Part shown: positions 1-12,500 of the stretch, in pieces | Layout of the letters: the number at the start of each line of letters is the position of its first letter | Position numbering within the stretch: the first letter of the stretch is position 1 | Assembly: GCA_903813345.2 (NCBI GenBank) | Contig: CAIIXF020000008.1 | Location: 35,242,867 to 35,302,866, forward strand | Origin: Owenia fusiformis | Lineage: Eukaryota; Annelida; Polychaeta; Sabellida; Oweniidae | Reading direction: 5' to 3' | Length of the DNA: 60,000 nucleotides | Made by a program: the position numbers and the translations under genes | Notes under the pieces: model-generated | What the model was told of the DNA's origin: nothing | Database searches by the model: none | What the model saw: the letters and a program-made list of their open reading frames with translations, nothing else

Positions 1-295
1 TCATAATAAAAAAGTTAAGCTGTATAAACATAATATCTCTTTATCAAATTATTCTTAAATATATATGTAACGCATTTCGAGTCCGAGAAAGTCAATCACA
101 CTTTTAATAAAGTACATGTGGCTAGGAAACTTTGCAATTATTTAAGTAGATATTGTTTAAAGATCTTATTATATATTGTGTATTATAAAATGACTGCTAC
201 TGTTGAGGCTGTCATACTGGATAGTCCATACCACAACTGGACACTCAAACTCAATGTAAACTTGTTTTGAAGGGTCTATTAAAGGGGAAAGCTTC
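1..295. repeat. Dispersed repeat block, copy A, leading into the 36-bp satellite
   Basis: The block begins TCATAATAAAAAAGTTAAGC and matches blocks starting near 2690 and 4081: the same order of words, including AAGTCAATCACA, GGAAACTTTGCAATTATTTA and a shared end (AAAGGGGAAAGCT). It lies within a SCYL1 intron. No coding potential is seen. It is one of three copies of a roughly 1.4-kb composite unit, and the copy in which the satellite has expanded. Confidence 0.8.
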
Positions 296-2425
296 TTTAT
301 GTGACCTACATTAAACTTTTGTCAGCCTAGTCTAATGTGACCTACATTAAACTCATGTCAGCCTAGTCTAATGTGACCTACATTAAACTTATGTCAGCTT
401 TGTCTAATGTGACCTACATTAAACTTATGTCAGCCTAGTTTAATGTGACTTACATGTCAGCCTTGTCTAATGTGACCTACATTAAACTTATGTCAGCCTA
501 GTTTAATGTGACCTACATTAAACTCATGTCAGCCTTGTCTAATGTGACCTACATTAAACTCATGTCAGCCTAGTGACTTATGTCAGCCTAGTCTAATGTG
601 ACCTACATTAAACTTATGTCAGCCTAGTCTAATGTGACCTACATTAAACTTATGTCAGCCTAGTTTAATGTGACCTACATTAAGCTTATGTCAGCCTAGT
701 CTAATGTGACCTACATTAAACTCATGTCAGCCTAGTCTAATGTGACCTACATTAAACTTATGTCAGCCTAGTCTAATGTGACCTACATTAAACTTATGTC
801 AGCCTAGTTTAATGTGACCTACATTACACTCATGTCAGCCTTGTCTAATGTGACCTACATTAAACTCATGTAAGTCTAGTCTAATGGGACCTACATTAAA
901 CTCATGTCAGCCTAGTCTAATGGGACCTACATTAAACTCATGTCAGCCTAGTCTAATGTGACCTACATTAAACTCATGTCAGTCTAGTCTAATGTGACCT
1001 ACATTAAACTCATGTCAGTCTAGTCTAATGGGACCTACATTAAACTCATGTCAGTCTAGTCTAATGTGACCTTCATTAAACTCATGTCAGCCTAGTCTAA
1101 TGTGACCTACATTAAACTCATGTCAGCCTAGTCTAATGGGACCTACATTAAACTCATGTCAGCCTAGTCTAATGTGACCTACATTAAACTCATGTCAGTC
1201 TAGTCTAATGGGACCTACATTAAACTCATGTCAGCCTTGTCTTATGTGACCTTCATTAAACTCATGTCAGCCTTGTCTTATGTGACCTACATTAAACTCA
1301 TGTCAGTCTAGTCTAATGTGACCTACATTAAACTCATGTCAGCCTAGTCTAATGTGACCTACATTAAACTTATGTCAGCCTTGTCTAATATGACCTACAT
1401 TAAACTTATGTCAGCCTAGTCTAATGTGACCTACATTAAACTCATGTCATTCTAGTCTAATGGGACCTACATTAAACTCATGTCAGCCTAGTCTAATGTG
1501 ACCTACATTAAACTCATGTCAGCCTAGTCTAATGGGACCTACATTAAACTCATGTCAGCCTAGTCTAATGTGACCTACATTAAACTCATGTCAGCCTTGT
1601 CTAATGTGACCTACATTAAACTCATGTCAGCCTAGTCTAATGTGACCTACATTAAACTCATGTCAGCCTAGTCTAATGGGACCTACATTAAACTCATGTC
1701 AGCCTTGTCTTATGTGACCTACATTAAACTCATGTCAGCCTAGTCTAATGGGACCTACATTAAACTCATGTCAGCCTAGTCTAATGTGACCTACATTAAA
1801 CTCATGTCAGCCTAGTCTAATATGACCTACATTAAACTTATGTCAGCCTAGTCTAATATGACCTACATTAAACTCATGTCAGCCTAGTCTAATATGACCT
1901 ACATTAAACTTATGTCAGCCTAGTCTAATGTGACCTACATTAAACTCATGTCAGCCTAGTCTAATGTGACCTACATTAAACTCATGTCAGCCTTGTCTAA
2001 TGTGACCTTCATTAAACTCATGTCAGCCTAGTCTAATGTGACCTACATTAAACTCATGTCAGCCTTGTCTAATGTGAACCACATTAAACTCATGTCAGCC
2101 TAGTCTAATGTGACCTACATTAAACTCATGTCAGCCTTGTCTAATGTGACCTACATTAAACTTATGTCAGCCTAGTTTAATGTGACCTACATTAAACTTA
2201 TGTCAGCCTAGTCTAATGTGACCTACATTAAACTCATGTCAGCCTAGTCTAATGTGACCTACATTAAACTCATGTCAGCCTAGTCTAATGTGACCTACAT
2301 TAAACTCATGTCAGCCTAGTCTAATGTGACCTACATTAAACTCATGTCAGCCTAGTCTAATGTGACCTTCATTAAACTCATGTCAGCCTAGTCTAATGTG
2401 ACCTTCATTAAATTTGAGTCAACCT
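296..2425. repeat. 36-bp satellite array, about 58 copies
   Basis: The unit reads TCTAATGTGACCTACATTAA then ACTCATGTCAGCCTAG (36 bp). Variants recur along the array: TGTGACC or GGGACC, AAACTC or AAACTT, CAGCCTAG or CAGCCTTG. A few units are shortened (near 440-460 and 565-580). It lies in a SCYL1 intron and has no open frame. The copy number is length divided by unit length, so it is approximate. The sister blocks at 2690-3020 and 4081-4437 hold only one and two units. Confidence 0.97.
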
Positions 2426-4440
2426 AGTCACAGTCTGAAATAATTTTTTATTCTATTTTCCTGAATTTGGGCTCCTGTTTGTCACATCTTGATTTTAAAA
2501 AAAACTGACACAATATGTTATCTTTCAAGTAAATTCTGAAGGATAATAGAAATATGAATTGAACAATTTGAAAAATTATGGATAGAGTCCCCATGTCAAC
2601 ATTGTTTCGATATTTAAATGGTAAATACTGTCCTATATAGATTTCTGATAATATTAAAGAGGCAAATACTCTCAAATACAAACCTGTGGTCATATTAAAA
2701 AAAGGTTAAGCTGTATTTCCATAGTATATCTCTACCAAATTATTTTCAAATATATATGTAATGCATTTCAAGTCCAAGAAAGTCAATCACAATTTTAATA
2801 AAATACATGTAGCTAGGAAACTTTGCAATTATTTAGGTAGATATTGCTTAATGAAAATATTATATATTGTGTATTATTAAATGACTGCCTCTATAATAAT
2901 TGTCATTCTGGATAGTCCATACCACAACTGGACTCTGATTGTTCTAAACTTGCTTTGAAGGGTCTAATAAAGGGGAAAGCTTCTTTATTGGACCCACATT
3001 AATCTTAAGTCAATCTTGTCAAAGATTAACATGGTGTACAGTTATTTGTCCTAATTTGGAATAACTTCAGCAAACAGTGTATTTGTATTACATAAAAAGA
3101 TTTCTGGTAAAACAGAAAGATGATTTTGATATCAGAATGATGTTTTATATCTATAGATACATGACCTCATTTTTATTCTATTTTCTTGAATTTGGACTCC
3201 TGTTTGTCACAACTTGATTCAATGCTGGATTTCTTTCATATCAATAATGGGCCTGCAATTTACTGAATTTTGGGAATAAATATCAATTTTAATGGATTGA
3301 CTCACCTAATTTGCTGAAATTTGGGAATGGATATCAATTTTAATGGATTGACTCACCTATTTGGTAAATAATGTCAACTACAGATTTTTGATAAAATTAA
3401 AGAAGGCAAGACTTTAAGGTTCAAGAAAGTAATCATACTTTTGATAAATCACATGTGGCAAGGAAACTTTGGGAGTAATTAAAGTGAATAATGTTTGTGG
3501 ATTTAACTTATTGTGTATTATTTCATCTAATTGCTACAACAATTTACTGTTATTTGTAGCTGCTGAATTATGAAGGTCCTGTTAAAGGGGAATTCTCTTC
3601 TATAATATAAGGCCTACATTCAGTTAAACGCTATAATATATCTTGTAATACATGTCCCCAGTCTTTTTATTACTGACCACAATAGAGGATCATAGATATA
3701 GATTCACTCCCTTTATATAGAGAAATCGCCGTGGAATTAAAGAATTGTTTATTCCTGTAAGAAACGACAAAGACCACCCCAACTTTTTGAAGAATTTTGC
3801 CAATAATTGTTGATGTTTTTGCGAATCTATTGTCTAAGTAATTAAATATTGGCTCAGTTTACTTCATCTATCCCCTAGGAAAATTCTTCCTAAATGTATA
3901 TGTAAAACTGTGGGTCAACTGGGTCTTTAAGGCACTGAGTTGAGAAAAGTCATTGAAAAATGTGATTTAATCTCTCAGACAGTCAGGCTTCCAAGATGTC
4001 TAATCACACAGTTGTCAGTTCCGACTCATTCCTTCCACTGGAACCATTTTATTAAAGAGGCAAATACTCTCAAATCCAAATCATAATAAAAAAAGTTAAG
4101 CTGTATAAACATAATATCTCTTTATCAAATTATTTTCAAATATATATGTAATGCATTTCAAGTCCAAGGAAGTCAATCACACTTTTAATAAAATACATGT
4201 GGCTAGGAAACTTTGCAATTATTTAAGTAGATATTGTTCAATGATCTTATTATATATTGTGTATTATCAAATGACTGCTTCTGACTGTCATTCTGGATAG
4301 TCCATACCACAACTGGACACTTGTTGTCAACTTGTTTTGAAGGGCCTATTAAAGGGGAAAGCTCCTTTATGTGACCTACATTAAACTTATGTGAACCTAG
4401 TTCAATGTATCCTACATTGAACTTAAGTCAACCTAGTCAT
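2426..4440. repeat. Composite dispersed repeat, copies B and C
   Basis: Copy B (about 2690-3020) and copy C (about 4081-4437) repeat the block at 1-295. Between them are other duplicated words: 'TATTCTATTTTC(C/T)TGAATTTGG' near 2449 and 3175, and 'ATATCAATTTTAATGGATTG' near 3280 and 3334. No exon is supported. Also at 3993-4050, the words CACACAGTTGTCAGTTCC and CTCATTCCTT recur at 6211-6265. Confidence 0.7.
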
Positions 4441-5087
4441 AGTTTGAAATAATGTACTGCTATTTGTCTGATTTTGGAATAATCTAAACAAACGGTGTAC
4501 TTATATTACATTTACAGCTTTGAATTCAGAGAAACCATGTTTTCCCATCATGATAAACCATACCATCTCATTTCTTCTTATGCCTCGGTCACATTTGTTC
4601 CAATTTTCAATACGGCGACTGGTGGATTGATTTCTTCAGAATTGAATACAATATTGAATAAAACACTCAATCGGGTGGGCCAATGGATCAGAGCAAATGT
4701 GACCCAGGCATAAGTCTTCAGGAATGTGTTGAGAAACCCCATTCAATCTAGTTACCTACTACACAGAAAGATATGTACACAATTAGTGCTAATTAAGCGC
4801 TCGTGTTATGAGTGCTCATGAGTGCACTTTTGCCAGAGTGCTAATTTATTACTACTTGAGTGCTATTTTAGTACTAATTTTGTGAAAAATAAGGGTTTAT
4901 TTTAGTACAGCTTTAGTAACGATATTTTAAGTAATGATTGAGTGCTATTTTAGTACTAAAAAATTGCTCATCAAGTCCTAAAATATTGTTCATTTACCAA
5001 AAGGTAAGCACTCTACATGTAGGTATAATTCTAGCTGGTATTCATTTGATCATTCTAGTGATTCTTTCAATTTTATATTATATTTTG
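4441..5087. other. Intronic stretch with GTACTAAAATAGTACT-type motifs
   Basis: No gene is seen. From about 4770 to 5000 there are many short copies of self-complementary words such as AGTGCTATTTTAGTACTAA and GTGCTCATGAGTGCAC. The same word family returns at 5930-6180, on the far side of the foldback element. This looks like the left half of a degenerate repeat. Confidence 0.55.
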
Positions 5088-5603
5088 CACTGGTGATCAC
5101 TCGATTACGCTAACAAAATGTCGGAACGATGAAGGTACGATTTTTCTTTTTTCCTTATTTCACGCGTCGTAGGCAGACACCCAGACACCCCAAGACGTTT
5201 TTTCACACAACCTGTATCAGTATCGTATGTTTTAGAAAATGTACATGTTTGCGAAAAAATAGCTCAGAAGACAACAGAATCGTCGATTTGCTTCCTCACT
5301 TAAGTTACATAAACGGTTTGGGTTAAAAGTGCTGATCTTAACTGTTTTTCGAAAAACCGTTTATGTAACTTAAGTGAGGAATTAAATCGACGATTCTGTT
5401 GTCTTCTGAACTATTTGTTCGCAAATATGTACAATTTCTTAAACATATGATACTGATACACGTTTGTGCTAAAAATGCCGTGGGAATTCTGCCTACAACG
5501 TGTAAAATAAGGAAACGAGAAAGATCGTACCTTCGATGTTCCGACATTTTGTTAGCAAAACAGTTTGTTTTGGTAACCAGCGTAATCGAGTGGATCACCA
5601 GTG
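5088..5603. mobile_element. 516-bp foldback / MITE-like element with 5-bp target duplication
   Basis: The left end CACTGGTGATC-ACTCGATTACGC (5088-5112) is matched on the right by its reverse complement (5580-5603), with one extra base. The arms stay complementary almost to the centre near 5335, where CACTTAAGTTACATAAACGG faces CCGTTTATGTAACTTAAGTG. TTTTG lies immediately on both sides (5083-5087 and 5604-5608), fitting a 5-bp target site duplication. Short open frames inside are mirror images of each other in the two arms and are not genes. No transposase is seen, so it would be non-autonomous. Confidence 0.88.
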
Positions 5604-5608
5604 TTTTG

Positions 5609-6402
5609 ACTAATTCCCATCTCTGTTAACCGTATTGAACTTACCTACCATTTACTTTTAGAACATCTCATATGATAAACATCTTCAACTTACTCTGAAA
5701 AAGAAAGCAGTATATATATATGCACTTCTCTCAAGAATGGATCAATATGGTGTCTGTCATTTTGTTTCCTAGCTTCATACTGTTCCATAAAATAGTTACA
5801 GGACTGGAAATTTTTTGAAAAGTTTAATGATATATTTATCCATGTTTTCATATAATTAAAATGTAACTTATAAGATATTTTGTATTCTACTGCCTCAATT
5901 AAAAGGGTCTTTCAACATTTAAATTTTTCAAGTACTATTTTATCACTCATGATACATGTGCAATATATTAGTACTCATAGTTTGAGCGCTTATTGAGAAA
6001 TGAAAAGTCAATGAAATTAATGCTATTTCATCACTCATGATATGTGTACTCATTTAGTACTAAAACATGCAATAAATCAGTACTTATGACATGAGTGCTC
6101 ATTTAGTACAAATATTTACTGAAATGAGTACTCAATTAGCACTAAAATGCCATGAGTACTATTTTAGTACTTAGCATATCTCATATAAATATATTGTCCG
6201 CCACTATTGACTCACACAGTTGTCAGTTCCAACATCGCTGATCTCATTCCTTACACCCGAACCATGTCTCAAAACGTGAATAATGGTTCTTCAGTCGCGA
6301 ACCACCAGTTCCTCTCTTCTTATTTCTCCACTAGCACTGGTAGTTGGCGCCTACACCCACGTTCAGTATAGATAAATCTCATATAATTCTTGTTGATTTC
6401 AG
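5609..6402. other. SCYL1 intron remainder with GTACTAAAATAGTACT motifs
   Basis: From 5930 to 6180 the AGTACTAAAATAGCACTCAT word family recurs in many variants and both orientations. From 6211 the sequence shares words with 3993-4050. There is no coding exon before the acceptor TTGATTTCAG at 6393-6402. Confidence 0.5.
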
Positions 6403-6510
6403 TTAGGGAAACTGCTTAGTGCTGAAGAGTATCAGCGAAAGATTGTGCCATGTGTGGTGAAGCTGTTTTCATCCTCTGATAGGCAGACGAGGGTTAAACT
6501 CTTACAACAG
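6403..6510 (+). CDS. SCYL1: SCYL1 exon w1
   Basis: Acceptor TTGATTTCAG, donor GTACCT; 108 bp, phase 0 to 0. It encodes [20 protein letters not shown] and then the helix ending VKLLQQ, the first HEAT-like unit after the kinase domain. Confidence 0.95.
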
Positions 6511-9500
6511 GTACCTACATTCATACATATACATGCTTGCAGTTTTACAACTACAAAGTACATGATATGTGTATGCCCTTATAAAGAATATTATACATAT
6601 ATGCCCTTATAAGGAAAATTATACATGTATGCCCTTATTAGGAATATTATACATGTATGCCCTTATAATGAACATCATGATAGTTATGAGTAAACAGGGA
6701 TATAACACACTCAATTATGTAGAAATACAAAAGCATCAATCAATAAACCCTTTCCAATAGACTTGCTTTATTACGTCCCCTCCAGAAGTTGTGAAATATT
6801 GTTATAGTATCCAACTTTTTGTGGACAGTGTTTGGCAGTTGGTGTTTGGTGGTTGGCATGTGGTGATTGGCATTTAGTTGTTGGCACCCGTGCCAACCGG
6901 CAGATGGTGACATTTTGCATGATAATGCCTTATCTAAATTGATGCACCAAAACTCTGAAGTGTCCGAATCGAATGCACAAGTATTCAGTTTAAATATTTC
7001 AGGTACCACACAGAATTTTTTAAATTTCAATTTCAGATTGAGTTGTTTGTAGAACATCTCCAGAGTGACACAGTAAACAATCAAATCTTCCCAAATATTG
7101 CTCAAGGTTTTATGGACTCCAACCCAGTAGTACGAGAGAGTACAATAAAGGTAGGTGGAGTGTATAGAAAAAATATACATTACTCTAGTATACATTGATC
7201 ATGTCGTGTGAAGTGGAAGCGAGATTCGACTTCACTTCACTACAGATGTGACATATACTAATCATGCAGCCCAGCGCGATTGCATCTTAGCTAATTGTTT
7301 GAAAAAATATATAAATAAAATTTTAATGAAATAGAATAAGATTTATAATGTTTATGTGCCCTGGGCTTTCCACAATGATATTAGAAAAAACAACCCAAAA
7401 ACATACAACATTGTATTAAAACCCTTACATACAACTAATAGACCTCAAAAACTGGAATTCAAATCAACAATTGAAATTATATTCTCTCTATATTTATATT
7501 TCAGGCAATGCTACATGTGGCTGAGAAACTGAACTATAAAAATATGAATGAAGAGTTACTGAAACATTTTGCTAGATTGCAGTCTAAGGATGATCAGGTA
7601 TTACCCTATTTCCTAAAGTTTGAATCGCTTCTTCTCAGAGAGCTTCATCTCTACTCTCACACCTGGTGATCGGAAAAAACGGGATGGAGGGAAGGGGAGC
7701 AGGCACTTTCTGCTAGAAAATTCAACACATCTGGAAGATTTATTTCTAAGAGAGAGTTTACTGCTGAATGTACCGATCACCAGGCGTGACTCTATAGATT
7801 AGAGATTATTTCTTGAGCCAGCCTTACTAAATCAGATGAGGTCATTCAAGGTGCCCATTCAGAATTTCATTCACAAAATTTTATGCCTTCCTGAAGTAGC
7901 TGTTATTGCTTATTTCCTATAATGAAACTCACAAAAGGCTGTGGCAGCTTTTGGGGTCAGTCAGTGCAGTTGTGACAAAAACCAATAAGGCAAGTATGGT
8001 GAAATTCTAAGTAAAAATTATGAGCAAAATGAAATGAATTTCTCAAACACACATGATTTTTTACCATTTTACAGGATAATGGTAGTTTTTTATTTTTTTA
8101 GTGTATGATCTGTATAGTATCGGTATTACAATGTGATTTCTGTTCTTAGGGTGGAATAAGGACCAACACAACGGTATGCCTCGGTAAGATAGCATGTCAC
8201 ATCAATCCTGCAATGCGACAGAAGGTTCTCATCTCTGCATTCCTACGTGCCATTAAGGACCCCTTCCCACCAGCACGACAAGCTGGTGTCCTTGCCATGG
8301 CGAGTACTCATAATTATTACACACTGAAAGAGAGCTGTATGCGGCTGTTGCCAGCATTGTGTTCACTGACTATGGACCCGGAGAAAATAGTGCGAGATCA
8401 GGTTAGTCCTTTGTGCCTTATCTGTAAAGGTTAGCAAATTGGACTTCTAATGCCAAGGTCCAGGTCCTCTCAGATTAATATGGGGATCTGTTTCTACCTT
8501 CAGATATTAACTTACATTATCCTACCGCACATATATGACATATGGTGTCTCGTGTGAGTCCCTCCAAGGCCTTCATGTATTTCAAAACACCAAAATGCTC
8601 CTTTGCGCCTCCTGAAAATGTTACAATGAAAAAAAAGGAAAATCCTTTAGCGTTGCACTAAAATCACAAATTCCTAAAATTCTGCGTTAAGGCTACAAAA
8701 TTCTAAAATGTTGCACACAACCCATAGAATCCTTTACACAAAATATTTCTTTAGAAGAGCACTGTTAATGACAGTGTTGCATTCACAGACAAATTCTCAA
8801 CCAGCTGTTAAATAACTAAATATCTATGGAGTATAATAATATAAAAGTACATGTTCAGAAAAATCCTTTAGGCTTAAATGTTAAGAAACCCTATCTGTAA
8901 GGAAAAGTTTGGCCAGTATGAAGGGTGTTCCATGTACACAAGTTTTGATATCATAGAATCAAAAACCAAGTCCCTTTGGATGAAATATCAATATATCCTA
9001 TCTGTGAGGAATATGCAATGAAACTTTTGGCAGGCATATAAGGTGTTCCATGTACACAAGTTTTGCTATCGTAGAATCAAAAACCAAGCTCCTTTGGGAA
9101 TAAATATTAATAAATCCTCACTATAAGGAAAATTTTGACTAGTATTGAGGGTGATCTATGTAAACACACATCGGGTTTTAGTTTTAGTGTAGTTATGTAA
9201 TTCTGTGTCATTTCCAGGCTTTCAATTGCATCAGATGCTTCCTGGGGAAGTTAGAGAAAGCATCAGAAAATCCAGAAGAGCTGTCTAATTTAGGTAAGTT
9301 GAAGTATGGGTAAAATTTTTGAAACATAATTTAAATGTGAATGTCGGTAGTTCGATTTAAGGAAATCATTCAAGTCTGTAATTAAGGAAAGCTAGTCCTC
9401 AGTTTGGACAGAGTCAAATTTCTGTTGATCATAAAACCAGAAAAAAGTAGGGAATAGACTTTTCCAATAAACCCTGCCAATTTTTGGTACATCAAAGAAA

Positions 9501-12500
9501 CAATGATATATTGGCTAGATTGATGATGTCATAAGCTGTACTTCTTCAAAATAAGCAGTAAGTCAGATTGCTACCTACAACCAATGACATCATCAATCTG
9601 GCGAATATATCATAGTTTCTTTGATGATCAAAAGGTGGCAAGGTTTATGGGAAAAGTCTATTGTAGTCGTCTTGGACAGTGAGCAGTGGCGCCTCTTTTT
9701 TCTTGTCTGGACATTTACAGACAAAATGCTGAACAGATTGTTTTTAAAATTTGGGGCTCTGTTGGTCATTATGTAGGCTCTATAATGTAATTGGTTTATT
9801 AAAAAATACAGAAAGGGTGATTACATGTTGTACGATAGCTCCCATTTTTTATTTGCAGAGAAAGATGTGCTTTCCGGGAGTGGAGTGAACAATTCTGCGA
9901 GTTGGGCTGGCTGGGCTGTGACAGGAATGTCATCTCTCACTTCAAAAATATACAAACCCAAGGGACCAAACAAACCAACTACAACTAATACTCAAAATGG
10001 TAAATCATTTTTATCATTAAAATATACAAACCCAAGGGACCAAGCAAACCAACTACAACTAATACTCAAAATGGTAAATCATTTTTATCATTAAAATATA
10101 CAAACCCAAGGGACCAAACAAACCAACTACAACTAATACTTAAAATGGTAAATCATTTTTATCATTAAAATATACAAACCAAAGGGACCAAGCAAACCAA
10201 CTACAACTAATACTCAAAATGGTAAATCATTTTTATCATTAAAATATACAAACCCAAGGGACCAAACAAACCAACTACAACTAATACTCAAAATGGTAAA
10301 TCATTTTTATCATTAAAATATACAAACCCAAGGGACCAAGCAAACCAACTACAACTAATACTCAAAATGGTAAATTATTTTTAACATTAAAATGTACAAA
10401 CCTGAGGGACCAAACAAACCAACTACAACTAATACTCAAAATGGTAAATCATTTTTATCATTAAAATATACAAACCCAAGGGACCAAGCAAACCAACTAC
10501 AACTAATACTCAAAATGGTAAATCAGTTTTATCATTAAAATATACAAACCCAAGGGACCAAACAAACCAACTACAACTAATACTCAAAATGGAAAATCAT
10601 TTTTATCATTAAAATATACAAACCCAAGGGACCAAGCAAACCAACTACAACTAATACTCAAAATGGTAAATCATTTTTATCATTAAAATATACAAACCCA
10701 AGGGACCAAGCAAACCAACTACAACTAATACTCAAAATGGTAAATCATTTTTATCATTAAAATATACAAACCCAAGGGACCAAGCAAACCAACTACAACT
10801 AATACTCAAAATGGTAAATCATTTTTATCATTAAAATATACAAACCCAAGGGACCAAGCAAACCAACTACAACTAATACTCAAAATGGTAAATCATTTTT
10901 ATCATTAAAATATACAAACCCAAGGGACCAAACAAACCAACTACAACTAATACTCAAAATGGTAAATCATTTTTATCATTAAAATATACAAACCCAAGGG
11001 ACCAAGCAAACCAACTACAACTAATACTCAAAATGGTAAATCATTTTTATCATTAAAATATACAAACCCAAGGGACCAAACAAACCAACTACAACTAATA
11101 CTCAAAATGGTAAATCATTTTTATCATTAAAATATACAAACCCAAGGGACCAAGCAAACCAACTACAACTAATACTCAAAATGGTAAATCATTTTTATCA
11201 TTAAAATATACAAACCCAAGGGACCAAACAAACCAACTACAACTAATACTCAAAATGGTAAATCATTTTTATCATTAAAATATACAAACCCAAGGGACCA
11301 AGCAAACCAACTACAACTAATACTCAAAATGGTAAATCATTTTTATCATTAAAATATACAAACCAAAGGGACCAAACAAACCAACTACAACTAATACTCA
11401 AAATGGTAAATCATTTTTATCATTAAAATATACAAACCCAAGGGACCAAACAAACCAACTACAACTAATACTCAAAATGGTAAATTATTTTTATCATTAA
11501 AATATACAAACCCAAGGGACCAAGCAAACCAACTACAACTAATACTCAAAATGGTAAATCATTTTTATCATTAAAATATACAAACCCAAGGGACCAAGCA
11601 AACCAACTACAACTAATACTCAAAATGGTAAATCATTTTTATCATTAAAATGTACAAACCCGAGGGACCAAACAAACCAACTACAACTAATACTCAAAAT
11701 GGTAAATCATTTTTATCATTAAAATATACAAACCCAAGGGACCAAGCAAACCAACTACAACTAATACTCAAAATGGTAAATCATTTTTATCATTAAAATA
11801 TACAAACCCAAGGGACCAAGCAAACCAACTACAACTAATACTCAAAATGGTAAATCATTTTTATCATTAAAATATACAAACCCGAGGGACCAAGCAAACC
11901 AACTACAACTAATACTCAAAATGGTAAATCATTTTTATCATTAAAATGTACAAACCCGAGGGACCAAACAAACCAACTACAACTAATACTCAAAATGGTA
12001 AATCATTTTTATCATTAAAATATACAAACCCGAGGGACCAAGCAAACCAACTACAACTAATACTCAAAATGGTAAATCATTTTTATCATTAAAATGTACA
12101 AACCCGAGGGACCAAACAAACCAACTACAACTAATACTCAAAATGGTAAATTATTTTTAACATTAAAATATACAAACCCAAGGGACCAAACAAACTAACT
12201 ACAACTAATACTCAAAATGGTAAATTATTTTTAACATTAAAATATACAAACCCAAGGGACCAAACAAACCAACTACAACTAATACTCAAAATGGTAAATT
12301 ATTTTTATCATTATTGTATTGTAAAACTTTAATCCAAATACTGGAGTTAACATTGCCCGTGGCCATCTAGATATTCACATAAGCCGATATACACTTTCAG
12401 ATAAGGGTTATGTACTGGGAGGTTTTGGATATGGGGTTTATCAAGAGGGGGAAATGCATATCCCCCGAGAGATAAATTCCAAACTGACTGTACATGAATG

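Noticed and set aside
296-2425. CRISPR-like array
   Set aside because: Units are contiguous with no unique spacers, the setting is an animal intron and no cas genes exist. It is a satellite. The same applies to 9945-12312, 34965-35516 and 58018-58840.
5129-5629. Small open frames in the foldback element
   Set aside because: They are mirror products of the two arms on opposite strands.
6740-7195. 151-residue minus-strand open frame
   Set aside because: It is antisense to SCYL1 exon w2 and a dispersed repeat, with no recognised domain.
9825-10094. 89-residue open frame as the true end of the SCYL1 exon
   Set aside because: It runs past the donor into the 74-bp repeat. The phase with the next exon at 27728 works with the donor at 10000.
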